Source: Sphingomonas sp.
GTDB lineage: Bacteria; Pseudomonadota; Alphaproteobacteria; Sphingomonadales; Sphingomonadaceae
Direction of reading: 5' to 3'
Length of the DNA stretch: 64,000 nucleotides
NCBI RefSeq assembly: GCF_017304635.1
Contig: NZ_JAFKMA010000004.1
Location: 124,001 to 188,000, forward strand
Below the pieces are notes generated by a model. That model was not told the DNA's origin and made no database searches. It saw only the letters and a program-made list of their open reading frames with translations. The position numbers and the translations under genes are program-made. Positions 40,967 through 50,940 of the stretch are shown piece by piece (position 1 is the first letter of the stretch; every line of letters starts with the position of its first letter).

Positions 40967-41401
40967 ATGACCCGTCTGCGCCATGCCGCGTTTCTGGCTG
41001 TCCTGCTGCCGTTGGCGGCGTGCTCGCATGGTGGCAACCGGCGGCCCGTCGCCGATATCGCCGCATCGAAGGTGACGACGATCGGCGTCAACGCCTATCT
41101 GTGGCGCGCGACGCTCGACACGCTGAGCTTCATGCCGCTCCTCCAGACCGACTCCAACGGCGGCGTGATCGTCACCGACTGGTACGCCAATCCGCAGCTG
41201 CCGACCGAGCGGATGAAGGTCACCGTGACCATCCTCGACCAGGATCTGCGCGCCGATGCCGTGCGCGTCGCGGCGCTGCGCCAGGTCAATCAGGGCGGCC
41301 AGTGGGTGGCGGCCCCGGTGCAGGCGGCGACCGTGCAGAAGCTGGAGGACATCATCCTTACCCGCGCCCGCGACCTGCGCCGCGCGGCCGTCGCGCAATA
41401 G
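40967..41401 (+). CDS. DUF3576 lipoprotein
   Basis: 144 residues. The signal peptide MTRLRHAAFLAVLLPLAAC ends in a lipobox (LAAC), so it is probably lipidated. The body has the DUF3576 pattern: GVNAYLWRATLDTLSFMPLLQTDSNGGVIVTDWY, then MKVTVTILDQDLRADAVRVAALRQV. The molecular role is unknown. It is encoded immediately before leuS and lptE in many alphaproteobacteria, which suggests an envelope function. The ATG after the signal-peptide Arg was preferred to an upstream in-frame one. Confidence 0.88.
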   Translation: MTRLRHAAFLAVLLPLAACSHGGNRRPVADIAASKVTTIGVNAYLWRATLDTLSFMPLLQTDSNGGVIVTDWYANPQLPTERMKVTVTILDQDLRADAVRVAALRQVNQGGQWVAAPVQAATVQKLEDIILTRARDLRRAAVAQ

Positions 41402-41408
41402 TTTTATC

Positions 41409-41490
41409 GCGGCGCCGGCCCGCTCCCCCACCCGGCCGCCCATACGATATCCTGATTGGGCGGCCGGGTGGGGGAGCGGGCCGGCGCCGC
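41409..41490. repeat. Palindromic element, copy D
   Basis: Perfect 34-bp inverted repeat (41409-41442 and 41457-41490) with loop TACGATATCCTGAT, most like copy C. It lies within the DUF3576-leuS intergenic gap of a co-directional operon, so it would form a hairpin inside the transcript, 22 bp before the leuS start codon. Confidence 0.93.
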
Positions 41491-41512
41491 TATCAACGGA
41501 AGTTGGCCAGAA

Positions 41513-44005
41513 ATGTCACGCTTCAATCCACTGAAGGCCGATGCCCAGTGGCAGCGCGTGTGGGACGAGCGTCAGACGTTCGCCGCGAAGGACGACAGTC
41601 CCAAGCCCAAGAGCTATGTCCTTGAAATGTTTCCGTACCCGTCGGGGCGGATCCATATGGGGCACGTCCGCAACTACACGATGGGCGACGTGCTCGCGCG
41701 CTATCGGCGGATGAAGGGGATGGAAGTGCTCCACCCGATGGGGTGGGACGCGTTCGGCATGCCGGCCGAGAACGCCGCGATGGAAAAGGGCGTCCATCCC
41801 GGCGGCTGGACCCGCGACAACATCGCGACGATGAAGGCGCAGCTGAAACGACTGGGCTTCGCGCTCGACTGGAGCCGCGAACTGGCGACGTGCGAGCCGG
41901 ACTATTACGGCCACGAACAGGCGCTGTTCCTCGACATGCTGGCGGCGGGCCTCGTCTATCGCAAGGAATCGTCGGTCAATTGGGACCCGGTCGACATGAC
42001 CGTGCTGGCCAACGAGCAGGTCATCGACGGTCGCGGCTGGCGGTCGGGCGCGCTGGTCGAGAAGCGCAAGCTGAACCAGTGGTTCCTAAGGATCACGCAA
42101 TTCGCCGACGAACTGCTCGAGGGCTTGCAGGGGCTCGATCACTGGCCCGACAAGGTCAAGCTGATGCAGGAGAACTGGATCGGCAAGAGCCAGGGGCTGC
42201 AATTCCGCTGGCGCGTATCGGACGGTGCCGAGGTCGAGGTCTTCACCACGCGCCCCGACACGATCTTCGGCGCCAGCTTCGTCGCGGTCGCGGCCGATCA
42301 TCCGATCGCGCAAAGCGTCGCCGTGGCCAATCCCGACGCGGCAGCCTTCGTCGAGCTGTGCAAGCAGGGCGGCACCACCGCCGCCGAACTGGAAACGCAG
42401 GAAAAGCTCGGCTTCGACACCGGGCTGACGGTCACACATCCGTTCGATCCGGCGTGGCAGCTGCCGGTCTACATCGCCAACTTCGTGCTGATGGAATACG
42501 GCACCGGCGCGGTATTCGGCGTCCCGGCGCACGACCAGCGCGACTTCGAATTCGCCAGCAAATACGGCCTGCCGATCCGGCGCGTCGTGTCGGACGGCGA
42601 CCGCACCGACCCCACCTTCACCGATGCCGAAGCCTATTCGGGGCCGGGCACACTGGTGAACTCGCATTTCCTCGACGGCATGGACGTCGAGGATGCCAAG
42701 CGCGAAGTGATCCGCCGCGCCGAGGATGGCGGCTGGGGCCACGGCACCACCGTGTTCCGCCTGCGCGACTGGGGCGTCAGCCGCCAGCGATATTGGGGCA
42801 CGCCGATCCCGATCATCCATTGCGATACGTGTGGCGTGGTGCCGGTGCCGCGCGACCAGTTGCCGGTGGTGTTGCCGGAGGACGTGTCGTTCGACGTGCC
42901 GGGCAACCCGCTCGATCGCCACCCGACTTGGAAGCACGTCGCCTGTCCGAGCTGCGGCGGGAACGCGGTGCGCGAGACCGACACGCTCGACACCTTCGCC
43001 GATTCCTCCTGGTATTTCATCCGCTTCGCCAGCCAGCCCAAGGACAAGCCGTTCGATCGCGCGATCGCCGAACAATGGCTGCCGGTCGGGCAATATATCG
43101 GCGGGGTCGAGCATGCGATCCTCCATTTGCTCTACGCGCGGTTCTGGACGCGCGCGCTCAAGCACATGGACCTGCTCGACGTGGCCGAGCCGTTCGCCGG
43201 GCTGTTCACGCAAGGCATGGTGACGCACGAGACGTACAAGTCGGTCGAGGGCAAGTGGCTGTCCCCGAACGACGTGCGCGATGGCATCGAAATCGAGACC
43301 GGGCTGCCGATCACGGTCGGCCGCACCGAGAAGATGTCGAAGTCGAAGAAGAACACGATCGATCCCGAACCAATCGTCGACCAGTACGGCGCCGACGCGA
43401 CGCGGTGGTTCATGCTGTCCGATTCGCCGCCCGAGCGTGACCTCGCCTGGTCGGAAAGCGGGATCGAGGGATCGTGGCGCTTCGTCCAGCGGCTGTGGCG
43501 CCTGGTCGATGGCGTGAGTGACGCGAATGGCGAGGACAAAGCGCTCGACCGCAAGCTGGCGCAGACCATCGCCGGGGTCGCGACCGATATCGAGGCGTTG
43601 CAGTTCAACAAGGCGGTCGCCAAGCTCTACGAACTGGTCAACGCGATCGAAAAAGCCGCGCCTTCCGCCTCGCGCAGCACCGCGATCCACACGTTCGTCC
43701 GCCTGGTCGCGCCGATGACGCCGCATCTGGCCGAAGAGGCGTGGGCGGCGATGGGCAAGGATGGCCTGATCGCCGACGCCGCCTGGCCCGACCACGATCC
43801 CGCTCTGCTGGTCGAGGACGAAGTGACGATCGCGATTCAGGTTAACGGCAAGCTGCGCGACACGCTGACGATGCCCAAGGGCAGCGACAAGGCCACGATC
43901 GAGGCCGCGGCGCGCGCCAATCCGGCCGTGCTGCGCATCCTCGATGGCGCCGAGCCGAAGAAGGTGATTGTCGTTCCCGATCGGCTGGTCAATCTGGTCG
44001 CATGA
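41513..44005 (+). CDS. leuS: Leucyl-tRNA synthetase
   Basis: 830 residues. Class I signature: HIGH-type [18 protein letters not shown] and KMSKS-type [13 protein letters not shown]. The editing domain (about 220-415) contains [19 protein letters not shown] and the [15 protein letters not shown] motif. The start at [14 protein letters not shown] matches the family; an in-frame upstream ATG lies inside palindrome copy D and was rejected. The stop overlaps the lptE start in ATGA. Confidence 0.98.
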   Translation: MSRFNPLKADAQWQRVWDERQTFAAKDDSPKPKSYVLEMFPYPSGRIHMGHVRNYTMGDVLARYRRMKGMEVLHPMGWDAFGMPAENAAMEKGVHPGGWTRDNIATMKAQLKRLGFALDWSRELATCEPDYYGHEQALFLDMLAAGLVYRKESSVNWDPVDMTVLANEQVIDGRGWRSGALVEKRKLNQWFLRITQFADELLEGLQGLDHWPDKVKLMQENWIGKSQGLQFRWRVSDGAEVEVFTTRPDTIFGASFVAVAADHPIAQSVAVANPDAAAFVELCKQGGTTAAELETQEKLGFDTGLTVTHPFDPAWQLPVYIANFVLMEYGTGAVFGVPAHDQRDFEFASKYGLPIRRVVSDGDRTDPTFTDAEAYSGPGTLVNSHFLDGMDVEDAKREVIRRAEDGGWGHGTTVFRLRDWGVSRQRYWGTPIPIIHCDTCGVVPVPRDQLPVVLPEDVSFDVPGNPLDRHPTWKHVACPSCGGNAVRETDTLDTFADSSWYFIRFASQPKDKPFDRAIAEQWLPVGQYIGGVEHAILHLLYARFWTRALKHMDLLDVAEPFAGLFTQGMVTHETYKSVEGKWLSPNDVRDGIEIETGLPITVGRTEKMSKSKKNTIDPEPIVDQYGADATRWFMLSDSPPERDLAWSESGIEGSWRFVQRLWRLVDGVSDANGEDKALDRKLAQTIAGVATDIEALQFNKAVAKLYELVNAIEKAAPSASRSTAIHTFVRLVAPMTPHLAEEAWAAMGKDGLIADAAWPDHDPALLVEDEVTIAIQVNGKLRDTLTMPKGSDKATIEAAARANPAVLRILDGAEPKKVIVVPDRLVNLVA

Positions 44006-44493
44006 AACGACTCGTCCTCGCTCTCGCCCTCGCGCTGCCGGCGTGTGGGCTGCATCCGCTCTATCAGGGCGGTGGATCGGGGCCGGTCGCGCGCGGGCTC
44101 GCCAGCGTCGCGGTCGCGCCGATCGAAGGCAAATCGGGCTATCTGGTCAGCAACGCGCTGCGCGACCGCTTGCCCGATTCGGCTGGCGCCGCGGCACGCT
44201 ATCGGTTGCAGGTGCGGCTCGACGACAACATCATCGGGCTCGGCATCACGCGCGACAATCGCGTGACGCGCGAACGGCGCACGTTGCGTGCGCGCTTCCA
44301 ACTGGTCGATGCGCAGACCGGTGAGACGGTGCTCGATGCTACCGCCGGGTCGGATACCGGGATCGACGTGGTCGATTCGGAATATGCGACGATTTCCGCC
44401 GAGAATGCCGCCCTCGAACGCTTGTCCGATATCGTCGCCGATCAGATCGTGACGCGCGTCGCCTTGTTCATGCGGCGCAACCCCGCCCAGTGA
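44002..44493 (+). CDS. lptE: LPS-assembly lipoprotein LptE
   Basis: 163 residues. The signal peptide [15 protein letters not shown] ends in a lipobox Cys followed by GLHPLYQGG, the typical alphaproteobacterial LptE start. The rest shows the two-strand/helix pattern ([37 protein letters not shown] and a C-terminal helix). LptE plugs the LptD barrel and helps insert LPS into the outer leaflet. Coupled by 4-bp overlaps to leuS upstream and holA downstream. Confidence 0.9.
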   Translation: MKRLVLALALALPACGLHPLYQGGGSGPVARGLASVAVAPIEGKSGYLVSNALRDRLPDSAGAAARYRLQVRLDDNIIGLGITRDNRVTRERRTLRARFQLVDAQTGETVLDATAGSDTGIDVVDSEYATISAENAALERLSDIVADQIVTRVALFMRRNPAQ

Positions 44494-45509
44494 AAGCGTC
44501 GGAAAACCAGCTGATCGCTGCGCTCGATGCGGCGTCGCCGTCGATCCGACTTTACCTGTTCCACGGTCCCGACGAAGCCGGGGCGGCCGACCACGCCGCC
44601 CGGCTCGGTCGAGCGTTGGGCACCGATGCCGAGCGCGTTGCGGTCGAAGGCAACACGCTCAAGAGCAATCCCGGCCGCGTGCTCGACGAAGCGCGGTCGC
44701 TGGCGCTGTTCGGCGGGCGTCGGTGGATCCTGGTCAGCAATGTCGGCGATGACGCCCTGGAGACGGCGCAGCTGTTGCTCGCCGAGGCGCAGGTCGAGCA
44801 TCCGGTGGTGATGATCGGACCTGGGTTGCGCAGCAGCTCCAAGCTGCTCCAGTTCGCGGTCGCCCAGCCGGCGGCGATGACCTTCGCGTGCTACATCCCC
44901 GACGGTGCGGCGGCCGACCGGATGGTGGCGGGGATCGCTCGCGAGCACGGCCTGCGTCCGACCCCGAGTGCCGCCCGCCGGCTGATGGCCGCCGCCAACG
45001 GCGATCGCGCGGTGATCGCGCGCGAAGTGGAAAAGCTGGCGCTCTACCTCGATGCCGCTACCGATCGCCCGCGCGAGCTCGACGACGATACGCTCGATAT
45101 GTTGGGTGCCGAGCTCGGCGATGCGCAAATGTCGGAAATCGTCGATACCGTCCTCGAGGGGCGAGTTCAGGACGTCGCGGTCGAACTGGCGCAATTCGCC
45201 GGATCGGGTGCGGCCGCGATCCCGCTCCTGCGCCAGGTCGTCCGCAAGCTGATGACGCTGGCCGCGACGCGCGCCGAGGTCGATGACGGCAAGCCCGTCG
45301 CCGCCGCGGTCAAGGCGCGGCGCGTGCATTGGCGGGAGGAGGCGGGGATGATCCGGCTCGTCCAACGCTGGCGAGCGCCGGACATCGCCGCCGCGATCGA
45401 CCGCCTGCGCCGTACTGAACGTGCGCTGATGGCACCGGGCGGGGCAGGGGACGTGCTTGCCGAGTTCGCCTTGGCGGAAACGACGCGCCGCGCGGCACGG
45501 TTGCGCTAG
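44490..45509 (+). CDS. holA: DNA polymerase III subunit delta
   Basis: 339 residues from a GTG that overlaps the lptE stop (GTGA). AAA+-like clamp-loader subunit: the N-terminal FHGPDEAGAADHAARLGRALG, then ALFGGRRWILVSNVG, and the C-terminal collar domain (IPLLRQVVRKLMTLAATRAEV, HWREEAGMIRLVQRW). It opens the beta clamp in the clamp loader. Ends 1 bp from the convergent parB stop, with no terminator between them. Confidence 0.93.
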   Translation: MKASENQLIAALDAASPSIRLYLFHGPDEAGAADHAARLGRALGTDAERVAVEGNTLKSNPGRVLDEARSLALFGGRRWILVSNVGDDALETAQLLLAEAQVEHPVVMIGPGLRSSSKLLQFAVAQPAAMTFACYIPDGAAADRMVAGIAREHGLRPTPSAARRLMAAANGDRAVIAREVEKLALYLDAATDRPRELDDDTLDMLGAELGDAQMSEIVDTVLEGRVQDVAVELAQFAGSGAAAIPLLRQVVRKLMTLAATRAEVDDGKPVAAAVKARRVHWREEAGMIRLVQRWRAPDIAAAIDRLRRTERALMAPGGAGDVLAEFALAETTRRAARLR

Positions 45510-45510
45510 A

Positions 45511-46389
45511 CTAGAGCGGTTCTCCGGTCAGCCGCTGACACACCATGTCGAGCTGGTCGAGCGTCGAATAGCTGACGGTCAGGGTGCCGCCCTTGGCGCT
45601 ATATGTGATCCGCACACCCAGGCCGATCACGTCGGTCAGTTGGCGTTCGAGCGCGGCGATATCGGCGTTGCGATCACCACCGCCACCGCTTGATCCGCTC
45701 CGCTCGCTCTTCGCGGCCTTTGCCAGCCGCTCGGTGTCGCGAACCGACAGTCCCTTGGCGACGACTTCGCCGGCCAGCCGCTCGATATCGGGCGCGCCGA
45801 GCAATGCGCGCGCGTGCCCCATGTCGATCCGACCGTCGACCAGCAACGCCCGCACGCTTTCAGGAAGGTCTAACAATCTCAATAGGTTAGCGATATGGCT
45901 TCGCGACTTGTGAACGAGCTTCGCCAGCGCTTCCTGGGTATGCCCGAACTCGCCGATCAGCCGATGATATGCGTCCGCTTCCTCGATCGCGTTGAGATCA
46001 CGCCGCTGGATGTTTTCGAGCAGCGCGATCTCGAACGTGTCGGCGTCGTCGAAATCGCGGACGATCACTGGCACTTCGTGCAAGCGCGCGCGCTGCGCGG
46101 CTCGCCAGCGGCGTTCGCCGGCGATGATCTGGTAATTATGACCATGCGGGCGGACGAGGATCGGCTGAAGAACACCGCGTGTCGCGATCGACTGCGACAA
46201 TTCGTCGAGCGCCTGGTCATCGAACACCCGGCGAGGCTGTCCGGGTTGAGGGCTCAGGGCACCCACCGGCATCATTCGTACGCCGTTGGGCAGTTCACCA
46301 CCTGCTACCACCGGTTCGGCCGCGATGTCGCCGAGCAGCGCATTCAGGCCACGGCCCAGACCGGATCGGGTACGGCGGACTTCGCTCAT
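45511..46389 (-). CDS. parB: Chromosome partitioning protein ParB
   Basis: 292 residues. N-terminal RRTRSGLGRGLNALL, the CTP-binding box GERRWRAAQ with NIQRRDLN, a helix-turn-helix (KLVHKSRSHIANLLRLLDLP), and a C-terminal dimerisation domain after a Gly/Ser linker. ParB binds parS, clamps and spreads along DNA as a CTP switch, and recruits SMC. Last gene of mnmE-mnmG-rsmG-parA-parB; its start overlaps the parA stop by 4 bp. Two parS sites lie at 47223 and 49620. Confidence 0.97.
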   Translation of the reverse strand: MSEVRRTRSGLGRGLNALLGDIAAEPVVAGGELPNGVRMMPVGALSPQPGQPRRVFDDQALDELSQSIATRGVLQPILVRPHGHNYQIIAGERRWRAAQRARLHEVPVIVRDFDDADTFEIALLENIQRRDLNAIEEADAYHRLIGEFGHTQEALAKLVHKSRSHIANLLRLLDLPESVRALLVDGRIDMGHARALLGAPDIERLAGEVVAKGLSVRDTERLAKAAKSERSGSSGGGGDRNADIAALERQLTDVIGLGVRITYSAKGGTLTVSYSTLDQLDMVCQRLTGEPL

Positions 46390-47168
46390 GCCGCCAACGC
46401 CGACTTTGGTTTCAATCGACCGATCAATTCGCTCGCCAACGCCATATAGGCTTCGGATCCCGAACAGCGATGATCGTAGATCAGGGCCGGCACACCATGG
46501 CTCGGCGCTTCGGACAGCCGAACGTTACGAGGAATGACGGTGTCGAACACGACCTTGCCCAGCACCGCGCGAACGTCCGACGATACTTGTTCGGTCAAGC
46601 GGTTGCGGCGATCGTACATCGTCAACGCCACGCCGATGATCGCCAACCCGGGATTGAATCGTGAACGGATGCGTTCGACCGTCGTCAGTAGCTGGCTGAG
46701 CCCTTCGAGAGCGAAAAACTCGCATTGCAGAGGCACGAGCAGCGAATCTGACGCCACCATCGCGTTGATCGTCAGCAAACCGAGCGACGGTGGGCAATCG
46801 ATCAACACCACATCCCAGCGATCGCTAGACGACTCAAGTGCGCGATCGAGCCGGTGCGTTCGCTCCTCATATTCGACTAGTTCGATCTCCGCCCCTGACA
46901 GGTCGACCGTGGCTGGAACGATATCGAGTTTCGGCACCTGCGTCGGCATAGCCGCATCGTTGATCGATGCGTTACCGATCAGGACTTCATAGCTCGAAAC
47001 CGCACGTGCGGCGCGATGGATGCCGAGACCTGTCGACGCATTTCCTTGTGGATCGAGGTCGACGATCAGCACGCGTATACCGGTCGCGGCCAATGCCGTG
47101 CCGAGATTGATCGCGGTCGTGGTCTTGCCGACACCACCCTTTTGGTTGGCCACAGCGATGACCGTCAT
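46386..47168 (-). CDS. parA: Chromosome partitioning ATPase ParA
   Basis: 260 residues. The deviant Walker A is NQKGGVGKTTTAINLGTAL, followed by LIVDLDPQGNASTGLG and VLIDCPPSLGLLTINA. ParA-ATP binds nucleoid DNA and moves the ParB-parS complex toward the new pole. Overlaps rsmG upstream and parB downstream by 4 bp each. Codon use in this and the neighbouring mnm genes looks less GC-biased than most of the window. Confidence 0.97.
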   Translation of the reverse strand: MTVIAVANQKGGVGKTTTAINLGTALAATGIRVLIVDLDPQGNASTGLGIHRAARAVSSYEVLIGNASINDAAMPTQVPKLDIVPATVDLSGAEIELVEYEERTHRLDRALESSSDRWDVVLIDCPPSLGLLTINAMVASDSLLVPLQCEFFALEGLSQLLTTVERIRSRFNPGLAIIGVALTMYDRRNRLTEQVSSDVRAVLGKVVFDTVIPRNVRLSEAPSHGVPALIYDHRCSGSEAYMALASELIGRLKPKSALAA

Positions 47169-47773
47169 CGCGCTTTCACCTCGCGCGCGACGATGATGCT
47201 TGAATCAGGACTCGTGATGCTCTGTTCCACGTGAAACACGCCATGCCATTTTCGCCTGGCTTCCGCCAGTTCGCTTTCGGCATTGCGGCCCTTTGGCAGC
47301 AACCAGGCCGTGGATAAATCGGCACAACCCTTTGCCATGCCGAACACCGAGGCCAATGTTGCAACGGCTCGTGCAGAAATCACGGCGCTGATGATTGACT
47401 GGGTATCGGCCTTACCGTGGATGACCGAAGCGACTCGCAAATCCAAAACCTCAGAACACTGTCGCAGATGGTCAACTCGTAGCCGCCGCGGCTCGATCAT
47501 CACTACTTCGCGATCAGGCTCGGCCGCAGCAATCACCAGTCCCGGGAAGCCCGCCCCCGTCCCGACGTCCAGCCATCTACCCGGCTGCGCGAGATGCAGG
47601 AGTTGGAGGGAGTCAACGATGTGACGCGACCAGATTTGATCTACCGTCGAGGGCGCAATCAAATTCTGTTGCGCATTGGCGGCTACGACCAAGTCGGCCA
47701 ACGCGGCGAGCCGGCGCACCGTGGCGGGATCGAAATGGTTGGCGACCCAGTCGCGAGCTTCTTCTTCAGTCAC
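47165..47773 (-). CDS. rsmG: 16S rRNA (guanine(527)-N(7))-methyltransferase
   Basis: 202 residues. SAM-binding motif WLDVGTGAGFPGLVIAAAEP, then VVMIEPRRLRVDHLRQ and SARAVATLASVFGMAK. It methylates G527 (streptomycin region) of 16S rRNA; loss gives low-level streptomycin resistance. Near the C-terminus the residues VFHVEQ are encoded by a parS site. Overlaps mnmG upstream and parA downstream by 4 bp. Confidence 0.95.
   Translation of the reverse strand: MTEEEARDWVANHFDPATVRRLAALADLVVAANAQQNLIAPSTVDQIWSRHIVDSLQLLHLAQPGRWLDVGTGAGFPGLVIAAAEPDREVVMIEPRRLRVDHLRQCSEVLDLRVASVIHGKADTQSIISAVISARAVATLASVFGMAKGCADLSTAWLLPKGRNAESELAEARRKWHGVFHVEQSITSPDSSIIVAREVKAR
47223..47238. promoter_or_regulatory. 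parS centromere site 1 (inside rsmG)
   Basis: TGTTCCACGTGAAACA, a 15-of-16 match to the perfect palindrome TGTTTCACGTGAAACA recognised by ParB. It lies within the rsmG coding sequence, 54 bp upstream of the parA start, which places the centromere in the par operon itself. Confidence 0.93.
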
Positions 47774-49602
47774 GCCGCTTTTCGAGTCGCTTGCAACAGG
47801 ATCGCGGTCAGTGCCGCTGGGGTTATCCCCCGAATACGCCCGGCCGCCGCCAGCGTCGTCGGTCTCGCGGCCGTCAACCTTTCGATCATCTCTACTGACA
47901 GCCCAGGGATCGCCGCGAAGTCGAGGTCGGGGGTGATGTCGATCTTCTCGCTCGCTCGCAATTGCGCGACTTCCTCATTCTGGCGTTCGACATACGGCGC
48001 GTATCGGGCATCCTCTACCGCTTCCAGCAAAACGTCAGATAAGGGCAAGTCCGGCGCGACATGATGAACTTGCACTGCCGGAAATCGAAGCCATTCCGCC
48101 GCCGTGCGCCGCGACCCGTCTTGCGAGACATCGACACCCATCTCGGCAAGACGGTTCGAGGTAAACGACACCGACAGTGCCGCATCGACCGCATCCCGAC
48201 GGGCGCGGCGCGAGTCCAAATGCCGCTGCCTGACTTCCCCGAGCAACCCGGCCGCCTCCGCACAAGTGCCCAACCGCGTTTCCGTATTATCGGCGCGCAA
48301 CCTGAGTCTGAACTCTGCGCGCGCTGTCAGCATGCGATAGGGTTCGGTTACGCCTTGCAGAACCAGATCGTCGATCAACACGCCGATATAACTGTCGGCC
48401 CGATCTGGCAAAAAGGGCTCCAGTTCCAGCGCCGTACCTGCGGCGTTGGCGCCGGCCACCAGCCCCTGCGCCGCCGCTTCCTCATATCCGGTCGTCCCGT
48501 TGATCTGTCCGGCACAAAAAAGCCCGGGAACGGTCGATACTTCCAGGCGATGGTCGAGGATTCGGGGATCGATATGATCGTATTCGACGGCGTAACCATA
48601 GGCCGTGATCCGCGCGTCCTCCAAGCCGGGAATCGACCTGATGATCGCCTGTTGCGTATCAGTCGGCAGCGATGTGGAAATGCCGTTGGGATAGATGGTC
48701 GGATCGTCAAGGCCCTCCGGCTCCAGGAAAACCTGGTGTCCGTCACGATCGCCGAACCGGGCGACCTTATCTTCGATCGAGGGGCAATAACGCGGCCCGG
48801 CGCCCGCAATCGCGCCACCGAATAAGGGAGATCGATCGAGCGATGACCGGATAATGTCGTGGGTCTGCTCGGTCGTCCGCGTGACCGCACACGCCAGCTG
48901 AGGTAAGGCGCGGCCGTTGGATAGCGGCGACATCGTCCAGGGATCGTCGTCCGACGGTTGCGGCTCAAGACGCGCCCAATCGATCGTACGTCCGTCGAGG
49001 CGCGGAGGTGTGCCAGTCTTGAGCCTGGCTATGGGAAGCCCCGACACTCGCAGTTGATCGGCCATCGATGTCGCGGCACGCTCGCCCAAACGACCGCCAG
49101 CTTCGCGTTCGTCGCCTCTGAACATGCGAGCACCGAGAAAGGTGCCCGTTGCCAATATCACGGCCCTTGCGCCGAGCTGTGAGCCGTCCGCAAGGACGAC
49201 ACCTGCGATCGAACCGCCGACTATCCGCAGGCCACTTACTTCGCCCGCTGCGATCGAGATATTGCCACACCGTTCCAGCAAGTTGCGAACGGCATCGGCG
49301 AACCGTCGACGATCGGCTTGAACCCGCGGCCCTCGTACCGCTGCTCCCTTACTCCGATTGAGCATGCGATAATGGATCGCCGCCGCATCTGCGGCTCTAG
49401 CCATGATGCCGTCACATGCGTCGATTTCACGCACCAGATGGCCTTTGCCCAGCCCCCCGATGCTGGGGTTGCACGACATCACGCCGATATTTGAAGGCGC
49501 GAACGTGACGATCGCGACGGTTGCGCCGCGCCGCGCCGCCGCTGCGGCCGCCTCCACGCCGGCATGGCCGCCGCCGATCACGATAACATCAAAGCGTTGC
49601 AT
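47770..49602 (-). CDS. mnmG: tRNA uridine-5-carboxymethylaminomethyl modification protein MnmG
   Basis: 610 residues. The FAD motif VIVIGGGHAGVEAAAAAARRGA begins at residue 5, followed by MSCNPSIGGLGKGHLVREIDA and LKTGTPPRLDGRTIDW. With MnmE it modifies U34 of tRNAs reading split codon boxes. An in-frame start 31 codons upstream would cross the second parS site and is unlike the family. Coupled to rsmG by a 4-bp overlap. Confidence 0.97.
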   Translation of the reverse strand: MQRFDVIVIGGGHAGVEAAAAAARRGATVAIVTFAPSNIGVMSCNPSIGGLGKGHLVREIDACDGIMARAADAAAIHYRMLNRSKGAAVRGPRVQADRRRFADAVRNLLERCGNISIAAGEVSGLRIVGGSIAGVVLADGSQLGARAVILATGTFLGARMFRGDEREAGGRLGERAATSMADQLRVSGLPIARLKTGTPPRLDGRTIDWARLEPQPSDDDPWTMSPLSNGRALPQLACAVTRTTEQTHDIIRSSLDRSPLFGGAIAGAGPRYCPSIEDKVARFGDRDGHQVFLEPEGLDDPTIYPNGISTSLPTDTQQAIIRSIPGLEDARITAYGYAVEYDHIDPRILDHRLEVSTVPGLFCAGQINGTTGYEEAAAQGLVAGANAAGTALELEPFLPDRADSYIGVLIDDLVLQGVTEPYRMLTARAEFRLRLRADNTETRLGTCAEAAGLLGEVRQRHLDSRRARRDAVDAALSVSFTSNRLAEMGVDVSQDGSRRTAAEWLRFPAVQVHHVAPDLPLSDVLLEAVEDARYAPYVERQNEEVAQLRASEKIDITPDLDFAAIPGLSVEMIERLTAARPTTLAAAGRIRGITPAALTAILLQATRKAA

Positions 49603-49619
49603 GTCGCTTGTTAGCCACT

Positions 49620-49635
49620 TGTTCCACGTGGAACA
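49620..49635. promoter_or_regulatory. parS centromere site 2 (mnmE-mnmG gap)
   Basis: TGTTCCACGTGGAACA, a perfect 16-bp palindrome. It fills most of the 34-bp gap between the mnmE stop and the mnmG start. 2.4 kb from parS site 1. Confidence 0.93.
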
Positions 49636-49636
49636 C

Positions 49637-50917
49637 TCACTTTCCGATGCAGAAATTTCGAAATAGCGCGTCGAGCATCGCTTCGACACCCACATGCCCG
49701 GTCACTGCGCCGAGCGCATTATGTGCCGCCCTCAATGCCTCGGCGAGGACAAGTTCATCGGTTACGTCGCCAATGTTCAGTGCCTCAAGCGCGCGACGAC
49801 AGTGCTGGGCTTGGCGGTGATTTAGCGCGATCTCATTGACGACCGGCAAAAGGGTTCGACAGCGGTCAACGATGACGCGCCAAAGATTCTCAATGGTCGT
49901 CGCATCCATCGCTGACACTGCCGCTACCGCTCCAGCCGGCCTCACTTGCCGATCCGGTAGGTCACTTCGCGCATGCACCCACAGCATGCTGGTGTCCGGT
50001 GGCTCGCTGTCGCCCAGCCATAGAACGGCGTCTGCCGTGGCGATTGCCGTCTTCGCACGATCGATACCGGTCTTTTCGATGATATCGTCTGTGTCAGCGC
50101 GAAGGCCGGCGGTGTCGGTCATCACGAACGGAATGCCTTGTCGCGCGATGGCCACTTCGATTCGGTCACGCGTGGTGCCGGCGATCGGCGAAACGATTGC
50201 CGCCTCTCTTCGAACCAGAGCATTCAACAGCGTCGACTTTCCGCTGTTCGGCGGCCCGGCAATGACCACGTGGATTCCGTCGCGTAGCCGTTCGACGGTC
50301 GGCGCCGACAACGTTGCAGCGATCTCACGCGCAATCTCCGCCGCATCGCCGCGAACACGATCGATCAACAGCTGCGGCACATCGGCTTCGTCGGCGAAGT
50401 CCAATGCCGCTTCGACCTGAGCGGCAAGCTGGACCAGACGATCGCGCCATGCGGCGATTTGCCGCGACAACGTTCCGTCAGCCTGGCGGATCGCCGCCCG
50501 CCGCTGCAATTCGGTTTCCGCGGTCAACAGGTCGCCGAGCCCCTCGGCTTCCGCCAGATCGATGCGTCCGTTGGCGAGCGCGCGCCGGGTAAACTCACCC
50601 GCTTCCGCGCGTCGCACATCGGGGAGGTTCGCAAGCGCCGACTCGACCGCCGCCACGACCGCGCGACCGCCATGAAGATGCAGTTCGACCAGATCCTCTC
50701 CCGTTGCCGTCGCCGGTCCACGAAAGGTCAGCACCATCGCACGATCGAGCAAGTCGCCGGTATTCGGATCGCGAAGCGCCCGTACTCGCGCCTCGCGCGA
50801 TGGAGGCAAGGTACCCGCAAGCGTTCGAGCGGCCGCGAAGGCGGCTGGCCCGCTGATCCGCACGATCGCGATGGCGGCGGGAGGCAAGCCGGTCGACGGG
50901 GCGAAAATCGTCGTCAT
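49637..50917 (-). CDS. mnmE: tRNA modification GTPase MnmE
   Basis: 426 residues. N-terminal tetrahydrofolate-binding domain (EDLVELHLHGGRAVV, AEAGEFTRRALANGRIDL). The inserted G domain has P-loop AGPPNSGKSTLLNAL, IAGTTRDRIEV and DTAGL. The C-terminal catalytic Cys is present as FRNFCIGK. Forms the cmnm5U34 enzyme with MnmG encoded just downstream. Between the two genes is a parS site. Confidence 0.97.
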   Translation of the reverse strand: MTTIFAPSTGLPPAAIAIVRISGPAAFAAARTLAGTLPPSREARVRALRDPNTGDLLDRAMVLTFRGPATATGEDLVELHLHGGRAVVAAVESALANLPDVRRAEAGEFTRRALANGRIDLAEAEGLGDLLTAETELQRRAAIRQADGTLSRQIAAWRDRLVQLAAQVEAALDFADEADVPQLLIDRVRGDAAEIAREIAATLSAPTVERLRDGIHVVIAGPPNSGKSTLLNALVRREAAIVSPIAGTTRDRIEVAIARQGIPFVMTDTAGLRADTDDIIEKTGIDRAKTAIATADAVLWLGDSEPPDTSMLWVHARSDLPDRQVRPAGAVAAVSAMDATTIENLWRVIVDRCRTLLPVVNEIALNHRQAQHCRRALEALNIGDVTDELVLAEALRAAHNALGAVTGHVGVEAMLDALFRNFCIGK

Positions 50918-50940
50918 CGCAATCGCTCGGGAGGCTCGAT

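Noticed and set aside
41456-41512. Upstream in-frame start for leuS
   Set aside because: It lies inside palindrome copy D and adds 19 residues (GGRVGERAG...) unlike any leucyl-tRNA synthetase.
45507-45513. A terminator between holA and parB
   Set aside because: The two stop codons are 1 bp apart and no hairpin is present.
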